Assembly (NCBI RefSeq): GCF_003726035.1
Contig: NZ_QICD01000028.1
Span: 1 to 33,188, forward strand
DNA: 33,188 bases
Reading direction: 5' to 3'
From: Paraeggerthella hongkongensis
GTDB lineage: Bacteria > Actinomycetota > Coriobacteriia > Coriobacteriales > Eggerthellaceae
The notes beneath the pieces were generated by a model that ran no database searches, was not told the DNA's origin, and was given only the letters and a program-made list of their open reading frames with translations. This document shows, piece after piece, positions 15,860 through 24,185 of this stretch (positions are counted from its first letter, which is position 1; each line of letters opens with the position of its first letter). The position numbers and the translations under genes are program-made.

Positions 15860-16264
15860 TTACGCAAAGAAGATGCCGATCTCGCGCTCGGCGGATTCAG
15901 GGGAATCCGATCCATGGATGACATTCTCGTCCATGATGAGACCGAAATCACCGCGAATCGTGCCGGGGGCTGCTTCCGCCGGATTAGTGGCGCCCATGAG
16001 CGCGCGGCACTTCGCCACGGCACCCTCGCCGGAGATAACCATCTTGACCACCGGACCGCTGGTGATGTAGGAGATCAGACCGTCGTAGAACGGCTTGCCT
16101 TCGTGCTCGGCGTAGTTGGCCTTCGCCTGCTCGTCGGTCACCATGCCCAGCTCCATGCGCTCGACAACCAAGCCCGCGCGCTCGAAGCGGTTGACGATCT
16201 CGCCGATGTGACCGTTGCGCACGCCGTCCGGCTTGATCATGCTGTACGTCTTCTGAACTGCCAT
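15860..16264 (-). CDS. ndk: Nucleoside diphosphate kinase
   Basis: This 134-residue cytosolic enzyme transfers the gamma phosphate between nucleoside triphosphates and diphosphates through phosphohistidine. The active-site motif NVIHGSDS places the catalytic His at residue 117, and KPDGV carries Lys11. The length is typical for the family. The ATG at 16264 (MAVQKTYSMIKPDGV) follows GAAGGG by 6 nt; the eight-residue upstream extension to 16288 is rejected. Hairpins bound it on both sides, so it is probably a single-gene unit. Confidence 0.97.
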   Translation of the reverse strand: MAVQKTYSMIKPDGVRNGHIGEIVNRFERAGLVVERMELGMVTDEQAKANYAEHEGKPFYDGLISYITSGPVVKMVISGEGAVAKCRALMGATNPAEAAPGTIRGDFGLIMDENVIHGSDSPESAEREIGIFFA

Positions 16265-16303
16265 ATTGTTCCCTTCTCTATCATGCATTATTGCAAACGT
16301 GAA

Positions 16304-16331
16304 GAAGGCGCGCGTGAACGCACGCGCCTTC
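16304..16331 (-). terminator. Hairpin terminator of the TPR gene
   Basis: An imperfect GC-rich stem (GAAGGCGCG with CGCGCCTTC, ends at 16304 and 16331) lies 11 bp past the TPR-gene stop on the minus strand. It is followed there by TTCACGTTTG. The T tract is weak. Confidence 0.5.
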
Positions 16332-16342
16332 GGTGAACCCTG

Positions 16343-17707
16343 TTAATTCTGACTGGGGAAATACAGATCAACGCTGGAAACCTTCCAGCCGATCATGTCG
16401 CGCACGAGCGATACCTTGTACTGCATGTCGCCGCCCTCGGCGGTCTTGGCCGTCACGTACACGGTGGAATCGCTCATGGACTTGTTCATGCCGTCAATAG
16501 CGGGATTCGCATCCTGCACGACGGGCTCGACCATGGAAGCGGCCTTGCCGGAATCGACTTCGCTCGAGAACACGGTGCTTACCGCGTTCTGAGGATCGGC
16601 GAACAGCTGCTTGACCACCGTCTCCTGCGTCGGGTAGCCCCAGCCCTGCGTGTACAGGAACACGGCGCCGCCGAACGCGATCAGGATCAGCAGCACGATG
16701 GTCACGAGGATCTTGAGGCCCACGTTGCGGCGCTTGCGATCCTGCTTGGCTAGGCCCTTCGACCACTGCTCAAGCTCTTCGTCGCTCGCGTTGAAGAAAC
16801 GGTCGTCCCCGCCCGCAGCCCCGTAAGGGCTCGGCTGGGCGTAGGGATCAGCGTAGTAGTACGGGTCCTGCTGCGCACTGGCGTACGGATCCTGCTCCAC
16901 GTACACCGCGGTTCCATCGGCAGCCACGTCAAGGCCCGACATGTCGGCGACGGCCGGAACCGGAGCCATGACCTGCGTGATTTCCGACGTGCCCTGAGCC
17001 ACAGCGGCCACGGCGCGCTGGTAGTCGACGCTGGCGGAGTCGGAGAGAAAGTACGTCTTATCGGCAATGGCCTCTTCGAAGGCCGCGGAGGCCTTCTGCA
17101 TCTGACCGCACGCCACGTACGCCTGGCCGAGGTTCGCGTACAGCTTGTTGCGCGTGTCGGATCCCATGTCGAACTGCAGCGCGCTCTCGTACGACGCCAC
17201 GGCATCCGACGGCCTGTCAAGCGCCATGAAGCACACGCCCAGGTTCAGAAGCGCCTTGGTGGGATCGGGGTTACCCTCGTCGAGAGCCGCCTCGCGAAAC
17301 GCCACGCCCGCCTCAGCGGACTTGCCCAGCTTCATGAGCGCGCTGCCCATGCCGCTATACGCTTTGTACGAAGCATCGTACTTAGCATCGGAAACGGCAA
17401 TCTCGAAGTGCTTGACCGCGTCCTCGTAGTCATGCAGCGCCGCGTAGGCCATGCCCAAGTTGTAGTTCACCGCACCGCACGCGTCGTACGCGGCATCGGC
17501 TGTGGCCTGCGTGTACGCATGGATGGCCTCGTTGGGATTGCGAAGCTTGATCAGGCAGTTTCCAATCTGATGGTACAGCTGGCCCATCTCGCCGGGAGCA
17601 AGGGGGCTGCTGGCATCCTGCAAGCACTGCGCATACGTGGACAGAGCGCTCTCGTAGTCTTTGCGCGCATACGCGGCGCGGGCTTGTTGGAATAACTCGT
17701 TGTTCAT
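16343..17707 (-). CDS. TPR-repeat protein with a single membrane segment
   Basis: This 454-residue protein has about five to six tetratricopeptide repeats in the first 240 residues (for example AVNYNLGMAYAALHDYEDAV and NKLYANLGQAYVACGQMQKA). A linker rich in Asp, Pro, Tyr and Ala follows, with repeated DPYA-type units (about 265-305). Next come a basic stretch (KQDRKRRN), one membrane segment (about 331-351) and an outer domain of about 100 residues. With no signal peptide, the TPRs are predicted to be cytosolic and the C-terminal domain outside. I do not recognise a named family; a scaffold role is only a guess. The ATG at 17707 follows AAGGAA. The cyclophilin gene lies 39 bp upstream in the same direction. 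Confidence 0.8.
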   Translation of the reverse strand: MNNELFQQARAAYARKDYESALSTYAQCLQDASSPLAPGEMGQLYHQIGNCLIKLRNPNEAIHAYTQATADAAYDACGAVNYNLGMAYAALHDYEDAVKHFEIAVSDAKYDASYKAYSGMGSALMKLGKSAEAGVAFREAALDEGNPDPTKALLNLGVCFMALDRPSDAVASYESALQFDMGSDTRNKLYANLGQAYVACGQMQKASAAFEEAIADKTYFLSDSASVDYQRAVAAVAQGTSEITQVMAPVPAVADMSGLDVAADGTAVYVEQDPYASAQQDPYYYADPYAQPSPYGAAGGDDRFFNASDEELEQWSKGLAKQDRKRRNVGLKILVTIVLLILIAFGGAVFLYTQGWGYPTQETVVKQLFADPQNAVSTVFSSEVDSGKAASMVEPVVQDANPAIDGMNKSMSDSTVYVTAKTAEGGDMQYKVSLVRDMIGWKVSSVDLYFPSQN

Positions 17708-17746
17708 CTGATTCCTTCGGTCTTGGCGAAAACGCGCGAACGACGG

Positions 17747-18280
17747 TTAGTCGGCCACGTTCTCGATCTCGATGCCCAGGATCTCGTCGCCTACGCGCAG
17801 CTGGCCGATAACGTCCATGCCTTCGACCGTCTGGCCGAACACCGTGTAACCCGAGTCCAGCATGGGCTGAGCTCCCAGGCACAGGTAAAACTGCGAACCG
17901 GCGGAGTTGGGATCCTGCGAGCGCGCCATGGCGAGCGCACCGTCAGCATGCTTGTTGTTGGGGTTCGTGGAGAACTCCTCTTTAATGGTGTAGCCAGGAC
18001 CGCCCGTGCCCAATCCGGCGAACGGATTGCCCGCCTTCGCCACGACCTCGTCGCACGACAGGTCGCGCGTGTTCGGGCAGCCGCCCTGGATGACGAAGCC
18101 CGGAACGTGACGGTGGAACTTCAAGCCGTCGTAAAAGCCCTTGCGAGCCAGCTCGACGAAGTTGCCTACATGTACGGGGGCGTCGTTGCCCGCCAGCCGG
18201 ACGCGAACGTCGCCCTTCGACGTCTTGATGACGGCGACCTCTTCGCCCGTCGGCTGGTATTCAGGAGTGTACTGCGCCAT
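17747..18280 (-). CDS. Cyclophilin-type peptidyl-prolyl cis-trans isomerase
   Basis: This 177-residue protein has one complete cyclophilin domain and catalyses X-Pro isomerisation during folding. Hallmarks are the catalytic FHRHVPGFVIQGG motif, GSQFYLCLGAQPMLDSGYTVFGQ and the AMARSQDPNSAGSQF segment, typical of bacterial cytosolic cyclophilins. There is no signal peptide. The ATG at 18280 (MAQYTPEY) follows AAGGAG by 5 nt; the upstream in-frame extension to 18325 is not supported. A probable promoter lies 64 bp upstream. It may be cotranscribed with the TPR gene 39 bp downstream. Confidence 0.93.
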   Translation of the reverse strand: MAQYTPEYQPTGEEVAVIKTSKGDVRVRLAGNDAPVHVGNFVELARKGFYDGLKFHRHVPGFVIQGGCPNTRDLSCDEVVAKAGNPFAGLGTGGPGYTIKEEFSTNPNNKHADGALAMARSQDPNSAGSQFYLCLGAQPMLDSGYTVFGQTVEGMDVIGQLRVGDEILGIEIENVAD

Positions 18281-18343
18281 GTCGGCTCCTTCTATCTCGT
18301 TCGTCACGTTGTCGTGCATCCGCATGCAGACCGGATGGTTTGT

Positions 18344-18374
18344 TACATACCAAAGGAGAAGTTTAGCAGGTCAA
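18344..18374 (-). promoter_or_regulatory. Candidate promoter of the cyclophilin gene
   Basis: On the minus strand TTGACC (18369-18374) and TATGTA (18344-18349) are separated by 19 bp. The -35 is 5/6 to consensus. The long spacer makes the -10 assignment uncertain. Confidence 0.45.
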
Positions 18375-18468
18375 CCGGCCATGCAAGCAAAAATCTTATA
18401 ACATCCATGCGGTTTCAACGAGCGGTTGCCGCCTGCTTGCCCTTTCGTCAACCTCGCGCCCCGGAAAA

Positions 18469-18498
18469 GCGTCGGCCGCGTGCGTCAGCAGCCGACGC
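18469..18498 (-). terminator. Terminator overlapping the rlmD stop
   Basis: An 8-bp perfect stem GCGTCGGC/GCCGACGC (18469-18476 with 18491-18498) with a 14-nt loop spans the rlmD stop codon. It is followed on the minus strand by TTTTCC. The overlap with coding sequence makes it less certain. Confidence 0.5.
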
Positions 18499-19816
18499 GG
18501 TCGAACACGCTGACCACTTCCACGTGGTGCGTCTGCGGAAACAGGTCGACGGGTTGCACCCGCCACAGACGATAGCCGTTAGCCTCGAAGCGCTGCACAT
18601 CGCGCGCCCACGTGGCGGGATTGCAGCTCACGTACGCGACCTTCGCAGGCGCTGCGGCGGCAATGCTCTCGACCACGCCGTCGGCGAGCCCCGCACGCGG
18701 CGGGTCCACCACCAAGGCGTCAAGCTCGCCCAGCTCGGGCAGCTCGCGGGCTGCGTCGCCGCCCACCACTTCGATGTCCACGCCGTTCATGTCGCCGTTG
18801 CGACGCAGGTCGCGCACCGACGATCCGGCCGACTCCACCGCGATAACTTCGGCTCCCGCAAGCGCCAGCGGAACGGAGAACGTGCCGCCTCCGGCATACA
18901 GATCGGCTACCAAGGCGCCGTCGAGGGACGCCTGCCCGCCCAGGCCGTCGATCACCTCGGCGATCAGCTTCTCGGCCTGCGCAGTATTCACCTGGAAAAA
19001 CGAAGGGGCGCTCGTCAAGAATCGGGCACCGGCCAGCTCTTCTTCCCAGCAGCCCTTCCCGTCCAAGGTCTCGACGCCCTTGATCTTGCGGGCCTTGCCA
19101 GGATCGGCCATCACGCGAACGATGCTCGTAGCCTTGAGCGCGCTTTTGAGCATCTTGGCCATATGGGCGCGCGGAAATGCACCGGGCTCGGTCCACAGCG
19201 CTATCTCCACGTCGCGCGTCCGCATGCTCGCGCGTACGCCCACGCGGAATATGCCCAGGTCCGACGACCCCTGCGCGAATCGCAGCGCGCCGCGCAGCGC
19301 CTTGGGGGCTTTTTCGATGGCCTTAGCGGCCAGAGGACAGGTCTCAGGCGTGGCTATGTCGTGCGTTCCCTCGCGATGAAAGCCCAGCAGAAACGTGCCG
19401 CGATCATCGAACCGCGCGCCCAGTTCGAGCTTGTTCCGGTAGCCCCATTGCCGCTTGCTGGGCAGGCAGGGCCGCACCAGCTCCTCCGCACGTTCGCGAT
19501 CGATGTGCGCCGTGCGCACGAGCGCCGCCGCCACGTTGTCCCGCTTGGCCTTCAACTGCGCCTCGTAAGACAAATGGGCCCAGGCGCACCCCCCGCACGA
19601 AGCAGCGTGCGCGCAGACGGGCATCCGGCGCGCGGGCGACGCTTCCTCGATCGTCAGGATGCGCGCGCGAGCAAACGCCGGCTTATCTTCCGTGATCTCG
19701 ATGGTGACCACATCCCCCGGCGCACCGCCTTCGACGAATACCGTTTTCCCGTCGTCAAGACGGCCGACGGCCTCGGAGCCGTAGCCCATACGATCGATAG
19801 CGATGGTTTGATTCAT
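18485..19816 (-). CDS. rlmD: 23S rRNA (uracil-C5)-methyltransferase, RlmD/TrmA family
   Basis: This 443-residue SAM-dependent methyltransferase makes 5-methyluridine in rRNA. The N-terminal TRAM domain (about 1-55) is followed by a [4Fe-4S] set with C68, C74 and C77 plus the Cys of TPETCPLA. The SAM motif is VADLYAGGGTFSVPLA, then the DPPRAGL motif, and the catalytic Cys is in YVSCNPATWARD. The exact target uridine (1939 or 747) cannot be read from sequence, and TrmA-type tRNA activity is a lesser alternative. The ATG at 19816 fits the TRAM start, but its AGGA lies 12 nt upstream. ATGs at 19837 and 19861 are alternatives; 19861 would overlap the tRNA promoter. Confidence 0.9.
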   Translation of the reverse strand: MNQTIAIDRMGYGSEAVGRLDDGKTVFVEGGAPGDVVTIEITEDKPAFARARILTIEEASPARRMPVCAHAASCGGCAWAHLSYEAQLKAKRDNVAAALVRTAHIDRERAEELVRPCLPSKRQWGYRNKLELGARFDDRGTFLLGFHREGTHDIATPETCPLAAKAIEKAPKALRGALRFAQGSSDLGIFRVGVRASMRTRDVEIALWTEPGAFPRAHMAKMLKSALKATSIVRVMADPGKARKIKGVETLDGKGCWEEELAGARFLTSAPSFFQVNTAQAEKLIAEVIDGLGGQASLDGALVADLYAGGGTFSVPLALAGAEVIAVESAGSSVRDLRRNGDMNGVDIEVVGGDAARELPELGELDALVVDPPRAGLADGVVESIAAAAPAKVAYVSCNPATWARDVQRFEANGYRLWRVQPVDLFPQTHHVEVVSVFDRVGC

Positions 19817-19842
19817 GTTCGTGAGAATTCCTTGCATTGTTT

Positions 19843-19871
19843 TTCCGATTTGCATCATCATAGCGTATAAT
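19843..19871 (+). promoter_or_regulatory. Promoter of tRNA-Arg
   Basis: A perfect TATAAT at 19866-19871 lies 10 bp before the tRNA, with TTCCGA at 19843-19848 at 17-bp spacing. It overlaps the divergent 5' end of the methyltransferase gene. Confidence 0.75.
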
Positions 19872-19881
19872 CATGCCCCGT

Positions 19882-19957
19882 GCCCTTGTAGCTCAGGGGA
19901 TAGAGCGTCTGCCTCCGGAGCAGAAAGCCGCAGGTTCGAATCCTGTCAAGGGCACCA
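19882..19957 (+). tRNA. tRNA-Arg (CCG)
   Basis: A 76-nt cloverleaf with the acceptor arm GCCCTTG/CAAGGGC, an anticodon loop CTCCGGA with anticodon CCG reading CGG, a T-arm with GGTTCGAATCC, and an encoded CCA (19955-19957). It is a single gene with its own promoter and terminator. Confidence 0.97.
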
Positions 19958-19970
19958 GAGAGATCCATCG

Positions 19971-20001
19971 GGCCAGGCCGTGTGCCTGGCCTTTCCTTTT
20001 C
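19971..20001 (+). terminator. Terminator of tRNA-Arg
   Basis: An 8-bp perfect stem GGCCAGGC/GCCTGGCC (19971-19978 with 19984-19991), a 5-nt loop and a T-rich tail TTTCCTTTTC. Confidence 0.85.
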
Positions 20002-20045
20002 CTGCGAGCGCGCCGCCGCGTCAAGGCCCCGGGCCGGGTTCCCGC

Positions 20046-20465
20046 CTACTCTATGTCGGCCAAGATCTCGCCAGGCTCGTCGCCAGCGTCGAGGAACTTC
20101 TTGCGCGTGACGAAGTTCCACACCATCACGACGAACGTGGCCCCTATTTTCACCACTAGGTAGTGCACGCCCAAAAGCTCAACGCCCGCCCACATGCAGA
20201 AGTTGTTGATGCCCAGGCCTATCACCGACAAAACCACGAATATGACGAACTCTCGACGACGGCTCATGCCCTCTTTGTGCTTGAACACGTAGCGCATGGA
20301 AGCCACGTAGTTGAACACGACGGACACGGTGAACGAAATGGTTGCGCTCACCAGGTAGTTGACGCCGAACGCTTCGGTAAGCAAGGCCAGCAAGCCGTAA
20401 TCTATGACGAAGGCGATCACGCCCACTACGCCGAACTTCATGATCTGAGCGATCAGCTTCTTCAC
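20046..20465 (-). CDS. GtrA family membrane protein
   Basis: This 139-residue protein has four predicted membrane segments and the GtrA-type N-terminus QIMKFGVVGVIAFVIDYGLLALL. It also has SFTVSVVFNYVASMRYVF and WNFVTRKKFLD near the end. GtrA proteins are thought to help move polyprenyl-linked sugars across the membrane and often work with GT2 glycosyltransferases. One lies nearby at 23001-23984, beyond the sensor kinase. The start codon is GTG at 20465 with AAGGA about 10 nt upstream. The gene lies 54 bp after the kinase gene. Confidence 0.9.
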   Translation of the reverse strand: MKKLIAQIMKFGVVGVIAFVIDYGLLALLTEAFGVNYLVSATISFTVSVVFNYVASMRYVFKHKEGMSRRREFVIFVVLSVIGLGINNFCMWAGVELLGVHYLVVKIGATFVVMVWNFVTRKKFLDAGDEPGEILADIE

Positions 20466-20519
20466 GTTCCGCCGTCCTTCCGCCCGCCAGGGCCGCGTCC
20501 CGCAAGAGCCGGGACCAGT

Positions 20520-22817
20520 CTAGGTTGCCGCGCCACCCTCCTTGCGCGCCTTCTTCAAAAACTTGTCCATTGTGGCATAAACCCGACGGATATCAAGCGG
20601 CTTGCTCAGATGTCCGTCCATTCCGCTCAGTCGGCTGCGCTCCTCGTCCTCTACGAAAGCGTTGGCGGTCATGGCAAGAATGGGAATGCAACGAGCGTCG
20701 GGACGGTCGAGCTCGCGAATGGCGCGGGTGGCCTCGTAGCCGTCCATTTCGGGCATCTGCACGTCCATCAACACAAGATCGAAGTAGCCAACCTCGGATT
20801 CGGCGAACACGGAAACCGCGCGAGCGCCCGTTTCAGCCGTGACCGCGCAAGCGCCCGCCATCGATAGGATCTCAATGGCGATCTCGCGGTTCAACTCGTT
20901 GTCTTCCGCCACCAGCACCCGTGCGCCGCCGAAGTCGTACGACGAAGATTCCGAAAGTCCGCTGTCAACCGAGGCCGAAGCCGACCCCTTCCCAGACGCC
21001 TGGCCCAGCGGAAGCTCGACCGTGAACACCGATCCTTTCCCGAGCGCGCTCTGAAGGCCCACGCGACCCCCCATCATCTCGGCGAACCGCTTCGTGATGG
21101 CAAGGCCAAGCCCCGTTCCGCCATGCGCCCGAGCCGTGCAGGGGTCTCCCTGCTCGAACAGAGAGAATATGCTCTCGAAATGCTCCGGCCCGATGCCGCA
21201 GCCCGTGTCGACAACCGAGAACCGCACCCATAGAGCGTCGTCGCAAGCGGCGCGGGAGCGTCCCGAAGCGCCATCGCCAAGACCCTCCTCCGTCAGAAGC
21301 CCCGAAGAGCGGTCTTCAGGACCTGCCATTCGCTCGATCAGCAAGGTCACGCTGCCGCCTTCGGGAGTAAATTTGAACGCGTTGCCCACCAAGTTGTACG
21401 CAATCTGGTTCAGCCGCAACACGTCTCCCGTGGCGAAATCGGGCAGATCGCCGGATTCGCGCGTGGCGTAGTTCACCCCGTTTTCGGCTGCCTGCTCTTC
21501 AAAGACGGCCGTGAGCGCGCTTGCGAACGCCTGGAAATCGAACGGTTCGCTCTTGATCTCGATCTTGCCGCTTTCGATCTTGCTCATATCCAAAATGTCG
21601 TTGATGAGCGCCATCAGATGGCGCGAGGACATGGTGACCTTTTCCAGGCAAACGCGCACCTTCTCGTCGTCGCCCATGTGCTCGAGGGCGATGGAGGTCA
21701 TGCCCATGATCCCGTTCATCGGCGTGCGGATCTCATGGGACATGCGCGAAAGGAATTCGCTTTTCGCCTGGTTCGCACGCTGTGCCTGGTCAAGCGCGCT
21801 TTCCGCGCGCGCCTTCTCGTCGGCCAGCAAGCGCGTGTTCCGGCGCGCCAGCAGATAGTACACCAAAAAGATCGACCCGACAGCCAGCGCCAGCGCACCG
21901 CCCATGATCACGGCGTTTTGCTGCAACACGTCGCTCAAAGACGCGATGCTGTCGTCGACCGACCCGTAAGGCATGGTGGTGCACAGATACGTGTCGCCGC
22001 CTTCCATAGGCTTCAAATAAAGGTAGCGGTGCCCCGACCCTTCGGCGGACGTGAACGGCACAAGGCACGACCGCCCGTTCTGCACGGCCTCGCGCACATC
22101 GTCGATACCGTAACCGCCCTCCAAGCTGGAAAAGCTGCCCAGCTGGTCGAACAGGTTGCTCCCGTCCTCCAAGCCGCCCGGATCGCCTCCGATAATGCAG
22201 GTTCCGTCCGTCGTGATCACGCTCGACCGCGAGCGCCCGTTCGTCATGCCGAAGTCAATCCGATCGAACAGCCGGGAAGCGTCGAAGCTGGCAATGGCCA
22301 TCGTGTACGTAACCGAGCCGCAGGTGATAGGGGGTATGGCGTCAACCAGGATCACCGCGTCGTCGCGCATGATCGTGATGGATCCGCTGTCGTAGGTACG
22401 CAGCTCTGAAATGCTCTGCGTAGCGGCGGCACCCGCGGCAAGGCTGTCGCAAGCCCCTTGCGCGGTGCAGTAGCTTCCATCGCTGGCTCGAAGCGCAAGC
22501 GAAAGGTACTGGTCGTTTTGCTGTTGGTCGGCAAGCACGGCAGCCACTTGATCCGCGGTTTCGGGACGAAGGAGATCGAGCGAGGTGCCCAACGTGTCAA
22601 GCTGGGCGAACTTGCTCTCGATGCTGGCCTCGTAATGAGCGGCCACGCGGTCGCTCAATTCTTCAAGGTACACCTCGCTCACGGACCGAATGGCCGCATC
22701 CGTAGCCGAGCGCGAAGACACGACCGTATATGCAAGAGAGCACGCGAGCACAAGAACCAGGGCGAGGGCCAAGAGGGCGACGCCCCTGCGTTCGCTCGAG
22801 CGTTTAAGCAGCTCCAT
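20520..22817 (-). CDS. Hybrid sensor histidine kinase with C-terminal receiver
   Basis: This protein of about 765 residues has two membrane segments (about 12-33 and 302-323) flanking an outer sensor domain of about 265 residues that resembles a Cache fold in size. The DHp helix has SHEIRTPMNGI with phospho-acceptor H361. The ATPase domain shows NQIAYNLVGNAFKFTPEGG, VVDTGCGIG and GGTGLGLAITK. The receiver domain has LMDVQMPEMDG with phospho-acceptor D685, and an HLSKPLD end. No HPt domain or output regulator lies in the window, so its target is unknown. The ATG at 22817 has AGGTGG about 11 nt upstream; a GTG at 22832 in the same frame is the alternative. Confidence 0.92.
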   Translation of the reverse strand: MELLKRSSERRGVALLALALVLVLACSLAYTVVSSRSATDAAIRSVSEVYLEELSDRVAAHYEASIESKFAQLDTLGTSLDLLRPETADQVAAVLADQQQNDQYLSLALRASDGSYCTAQGACDSLAAGAAATQSISELRTYDSGSITIMRDDAVILVDAIPPITCGSVTYTMAIASFDASRLFDRIDFGMTNGRSRSSVITTDGTCIIGGDPGGLEDGSNLFDQLGSFSSLEGGYGIDDVREAVQNGRSCLVPFTSAEGSGHRYLYLKPMEGGDTYLCTTMPYGSVDDSIASLSDVLQQNAVIMGGALALAVGSIFLVYYLLARRNTRLLADEKARAESALDQAQRANQAKSEFLSRMSHEIRTPMNGIMGMTSIALEHMGDDEKVRVCLEKVTMSSRHLMALINDILDMSKIESGKIEIKSEPFDFQAFASALTAVFEEQAAENGVNYATRESGDLPDFATGDVLRLNQIAYNLVGNAFKFTPEGGSVTLLIERMAGPEDRSSGLLTEEGLGDGASGRSRAACDDALWVRFSVVDTGCGIGPEHFESIFSLFEQGDPCTARAHGGTGLGLAITKRFAEMMGGRVGLQSALGKGSVFTVELPLGQASGKGSASASVDSGLSESSSYDFGGARVLVAEDNELNREIAIEILSMAGACAVTAETGARAVSVFAESEVGYFDLVLMDVQMPEMDGYEATRAIRELDRPDARCIPILAMTANAFVEDEERSRLSGMDGHLSKPLDIRRVYATMDKFLKKARKEGGAAT

Positions 22818-22858
22818 GAGGAAATACGCCACCTATCGGAATCGTTGAGAGTTTCCGC

Positions 22859-22867
22859 ATTCTAGCA
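22859..22867 (-). promoter_or_regulatory. Extended -10 promoter of the hybrid kinase gene
   Basis: TGCTAGAAT on the minus strand, 42 bp upstream of the ATG, is identical to the extended -10 before mreB. No consensus -35 is visible at 17 bp. Confidence 0.45.
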
Positions 22868-23000
22868 CGCAGAACCCCACGATACCTTACTGTTGGGAAA
22901 CAGCTTGCCAACCGTGTTTCATCCGGAGAATCACAAGGGCATCTGGCGCGCCGCGATGGTTTCGGGTAGGATGATCGACAATTCAACCGAGGAGAAGACC

Positions 23001-23984
23001 GTGCAGCAAAACACCGCCACCCAGACGACCGCCGAGCGCGCAACCGTAGCCGTGCTCATTCCCTGCTACAACGAAGCCGTGACCATCGGAAAGGTGGTCG
23101 ACGACTTCAAGCGCGTCCTGCCGGATGCCGACATTTACGTGTACGACAACAATTCCTCCGACGACACGGCCGCCATCGCGCGCGAGCACGGAGCCGTCGT
23201 GCGCACCGAGCGCCGACAGGGCAAGGGAAACGTCGTGCGCCAGATGATGCGCGACATCGATGCGGACTACTACCTCATGGTGGATGGCGACGACACGTAC
23301 CCGGCAGAAGCCGCCCCCGCACTGCTTGCCCCGCTCATGAACGACGAGGCCGACATGACCGTGGGCGACCGCCTGTCCAACGGCACCTACGGCGAAGAGA
23401 ACGATCGCGCCTTCCACGGGTTCGGCAACGATTTGGTGCGCGTACTCATCAAGTGGATCTACGGGTTCAAGTTCTCGGACGTCATGACCGGGTATCGCGC
23501 GTACAACGCCGTGTTCGCGAAAACCATGCCGGTGCTCTCCCCCGGCTTCGAGATCGAAACCGAGCTTTCCATTCACGCCGTGGACAAGCGCTGGCGCATC
23601 GTCGAGGTTCCCATCGACTACCGCGACCGGCCCGAAGGGTCGGAGTCGAAGCTCAACACCTTCTCCGACGGCATGAAGGTGCTGCTCATGATCTTGTCCC
23701 TGTTCAAAGATTACCGCCCGCTGGCCCTGTTCAGCTGGCTGGCCCTGCTGTTCTGCGTCCTGGGACTCATTGCAGGCGTGCCGGTCATCGTGGAGTTCGC
23801 GCAAACGGGCCTTGTCCCCAAACTCCCCTCCGCGCTCTTGGCGGTGGCGCTCGTGTTCGTGGGCATCCTGGCCTTCGCAAGCGGCCTTATCCTGGACACC
23901 GTGGTCAAAGGCACCCGCAAGGAGTACGAACTGCAGGTGACGGCGGCCTACGAGCGCCTGGGACGCCGCAATCGCCAGGCATAG
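23001..23984 (+). CDS. GT2 family glycosyltransferase with two C-terminal membrane segments
   Basis: This 327-residue protein has a GT-A domain of the polyprenyl-phosphate glycosyltransferase type. It begins VAVLIPCYNEAVTIGKVV, with the donor-site YDNNSSDDT and the metal-binding DGDD in YLMVDGDDTYP. SDVMTGYRAYN and the YRDRPEGSESKLNTFSDG segment are characteristic. Two hydrophobic hairpin segments near the C-terminus (about 240-300) anchor it. It probably loads a sugar on undecaprenyl phosphate, for which the nearby GtrA protein could be the flipping partner (inference). The GTG at 23001 is chosen because GAGGAG lies 7 nt upstream. ATGs at 22956 and 22971 are possible but have poorer sites. 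Confidence 0.88.
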   Translation: MQQNTATQTTAERATVAVLIPCYNEAVTIGKVVDDFKRVLPDADIYVYDNNSSDDTAAIAREHGAVVRTERRQGKGNVVRQMMRDIDADYYLMVDGDDTYPAEAAPALLAPLMNDEADMTVGDRLSNGTYGEENDRAFHGFGNDLVRVLIKWIYGFKFSDVMTGYRAYNAVFAKTMPVLSPGFEIETELSIHAVDKRWRIVEVPIDYRDRPEGSESKLNTFSDGMKVLLMILSLFKDYRPLALFSWLALLFCVLGLIAGVPVIVEFAQTGLVPKLPSALLAVALVFVGILAFASGLILDTVVKGTRKEYELQVTAAYERLGRRNRQA

Positions 23985-23985
23985 A

Positions 23986-24045
23986 GGCTGGGCGGCGCTC
24001 GTCGATCAAGACCGCTGCATCTCTCCCTTCGAGCGCCGCCCAGCC
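23986..24045. terminator. Long-stem hairpin after the glycosyltransferase gene
   Basis: A 16-bp perfect stem (23986-24001 with 24030-24045) encloses a 28-nt loop and starts 2 nt after the stop codon. There is no adjacent T run. AT-rich sequence with TTTTTT begins about 27 bp further on. It may end transcription from either side or protect the mRNA 3' end. Confidence 0.6.
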
Positions 24046-24062
24046 GCCCTATCGTAGCAAAT

Positions 24063-24093
24063 ATTATATTAGTTTTTTAGTCATGGTTTTCAA
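24063..24093 (-). promoter_or_regulatory. Promoter-like sequence in an AT-rich gap
   Basis: On the minus strand TTGAAA (24088-24093) and a perfect TATAAT (24063-24068) are 19 bp apart. They point toward the 16-bp-stem hairpin and the antisense strand of the glycosyltransferase 3' end. No gene lies downstream, so a small antisense or structured RNA is possible. The gap 24046-24185 holds no other feature except an 8-bp TTTTCAAG/CTTGAAAA inverted repeat at its core. Confidence 0.35.
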
Positions 24094-24185
24094 GCAGACT
24101 TCCTGCCATACTAGAGCTTTGCTGAAACTTCTCCAGACTTGAAAAAATACTCATCGAGCCCGAAGCAGTTCGCGACAACCGCTGC

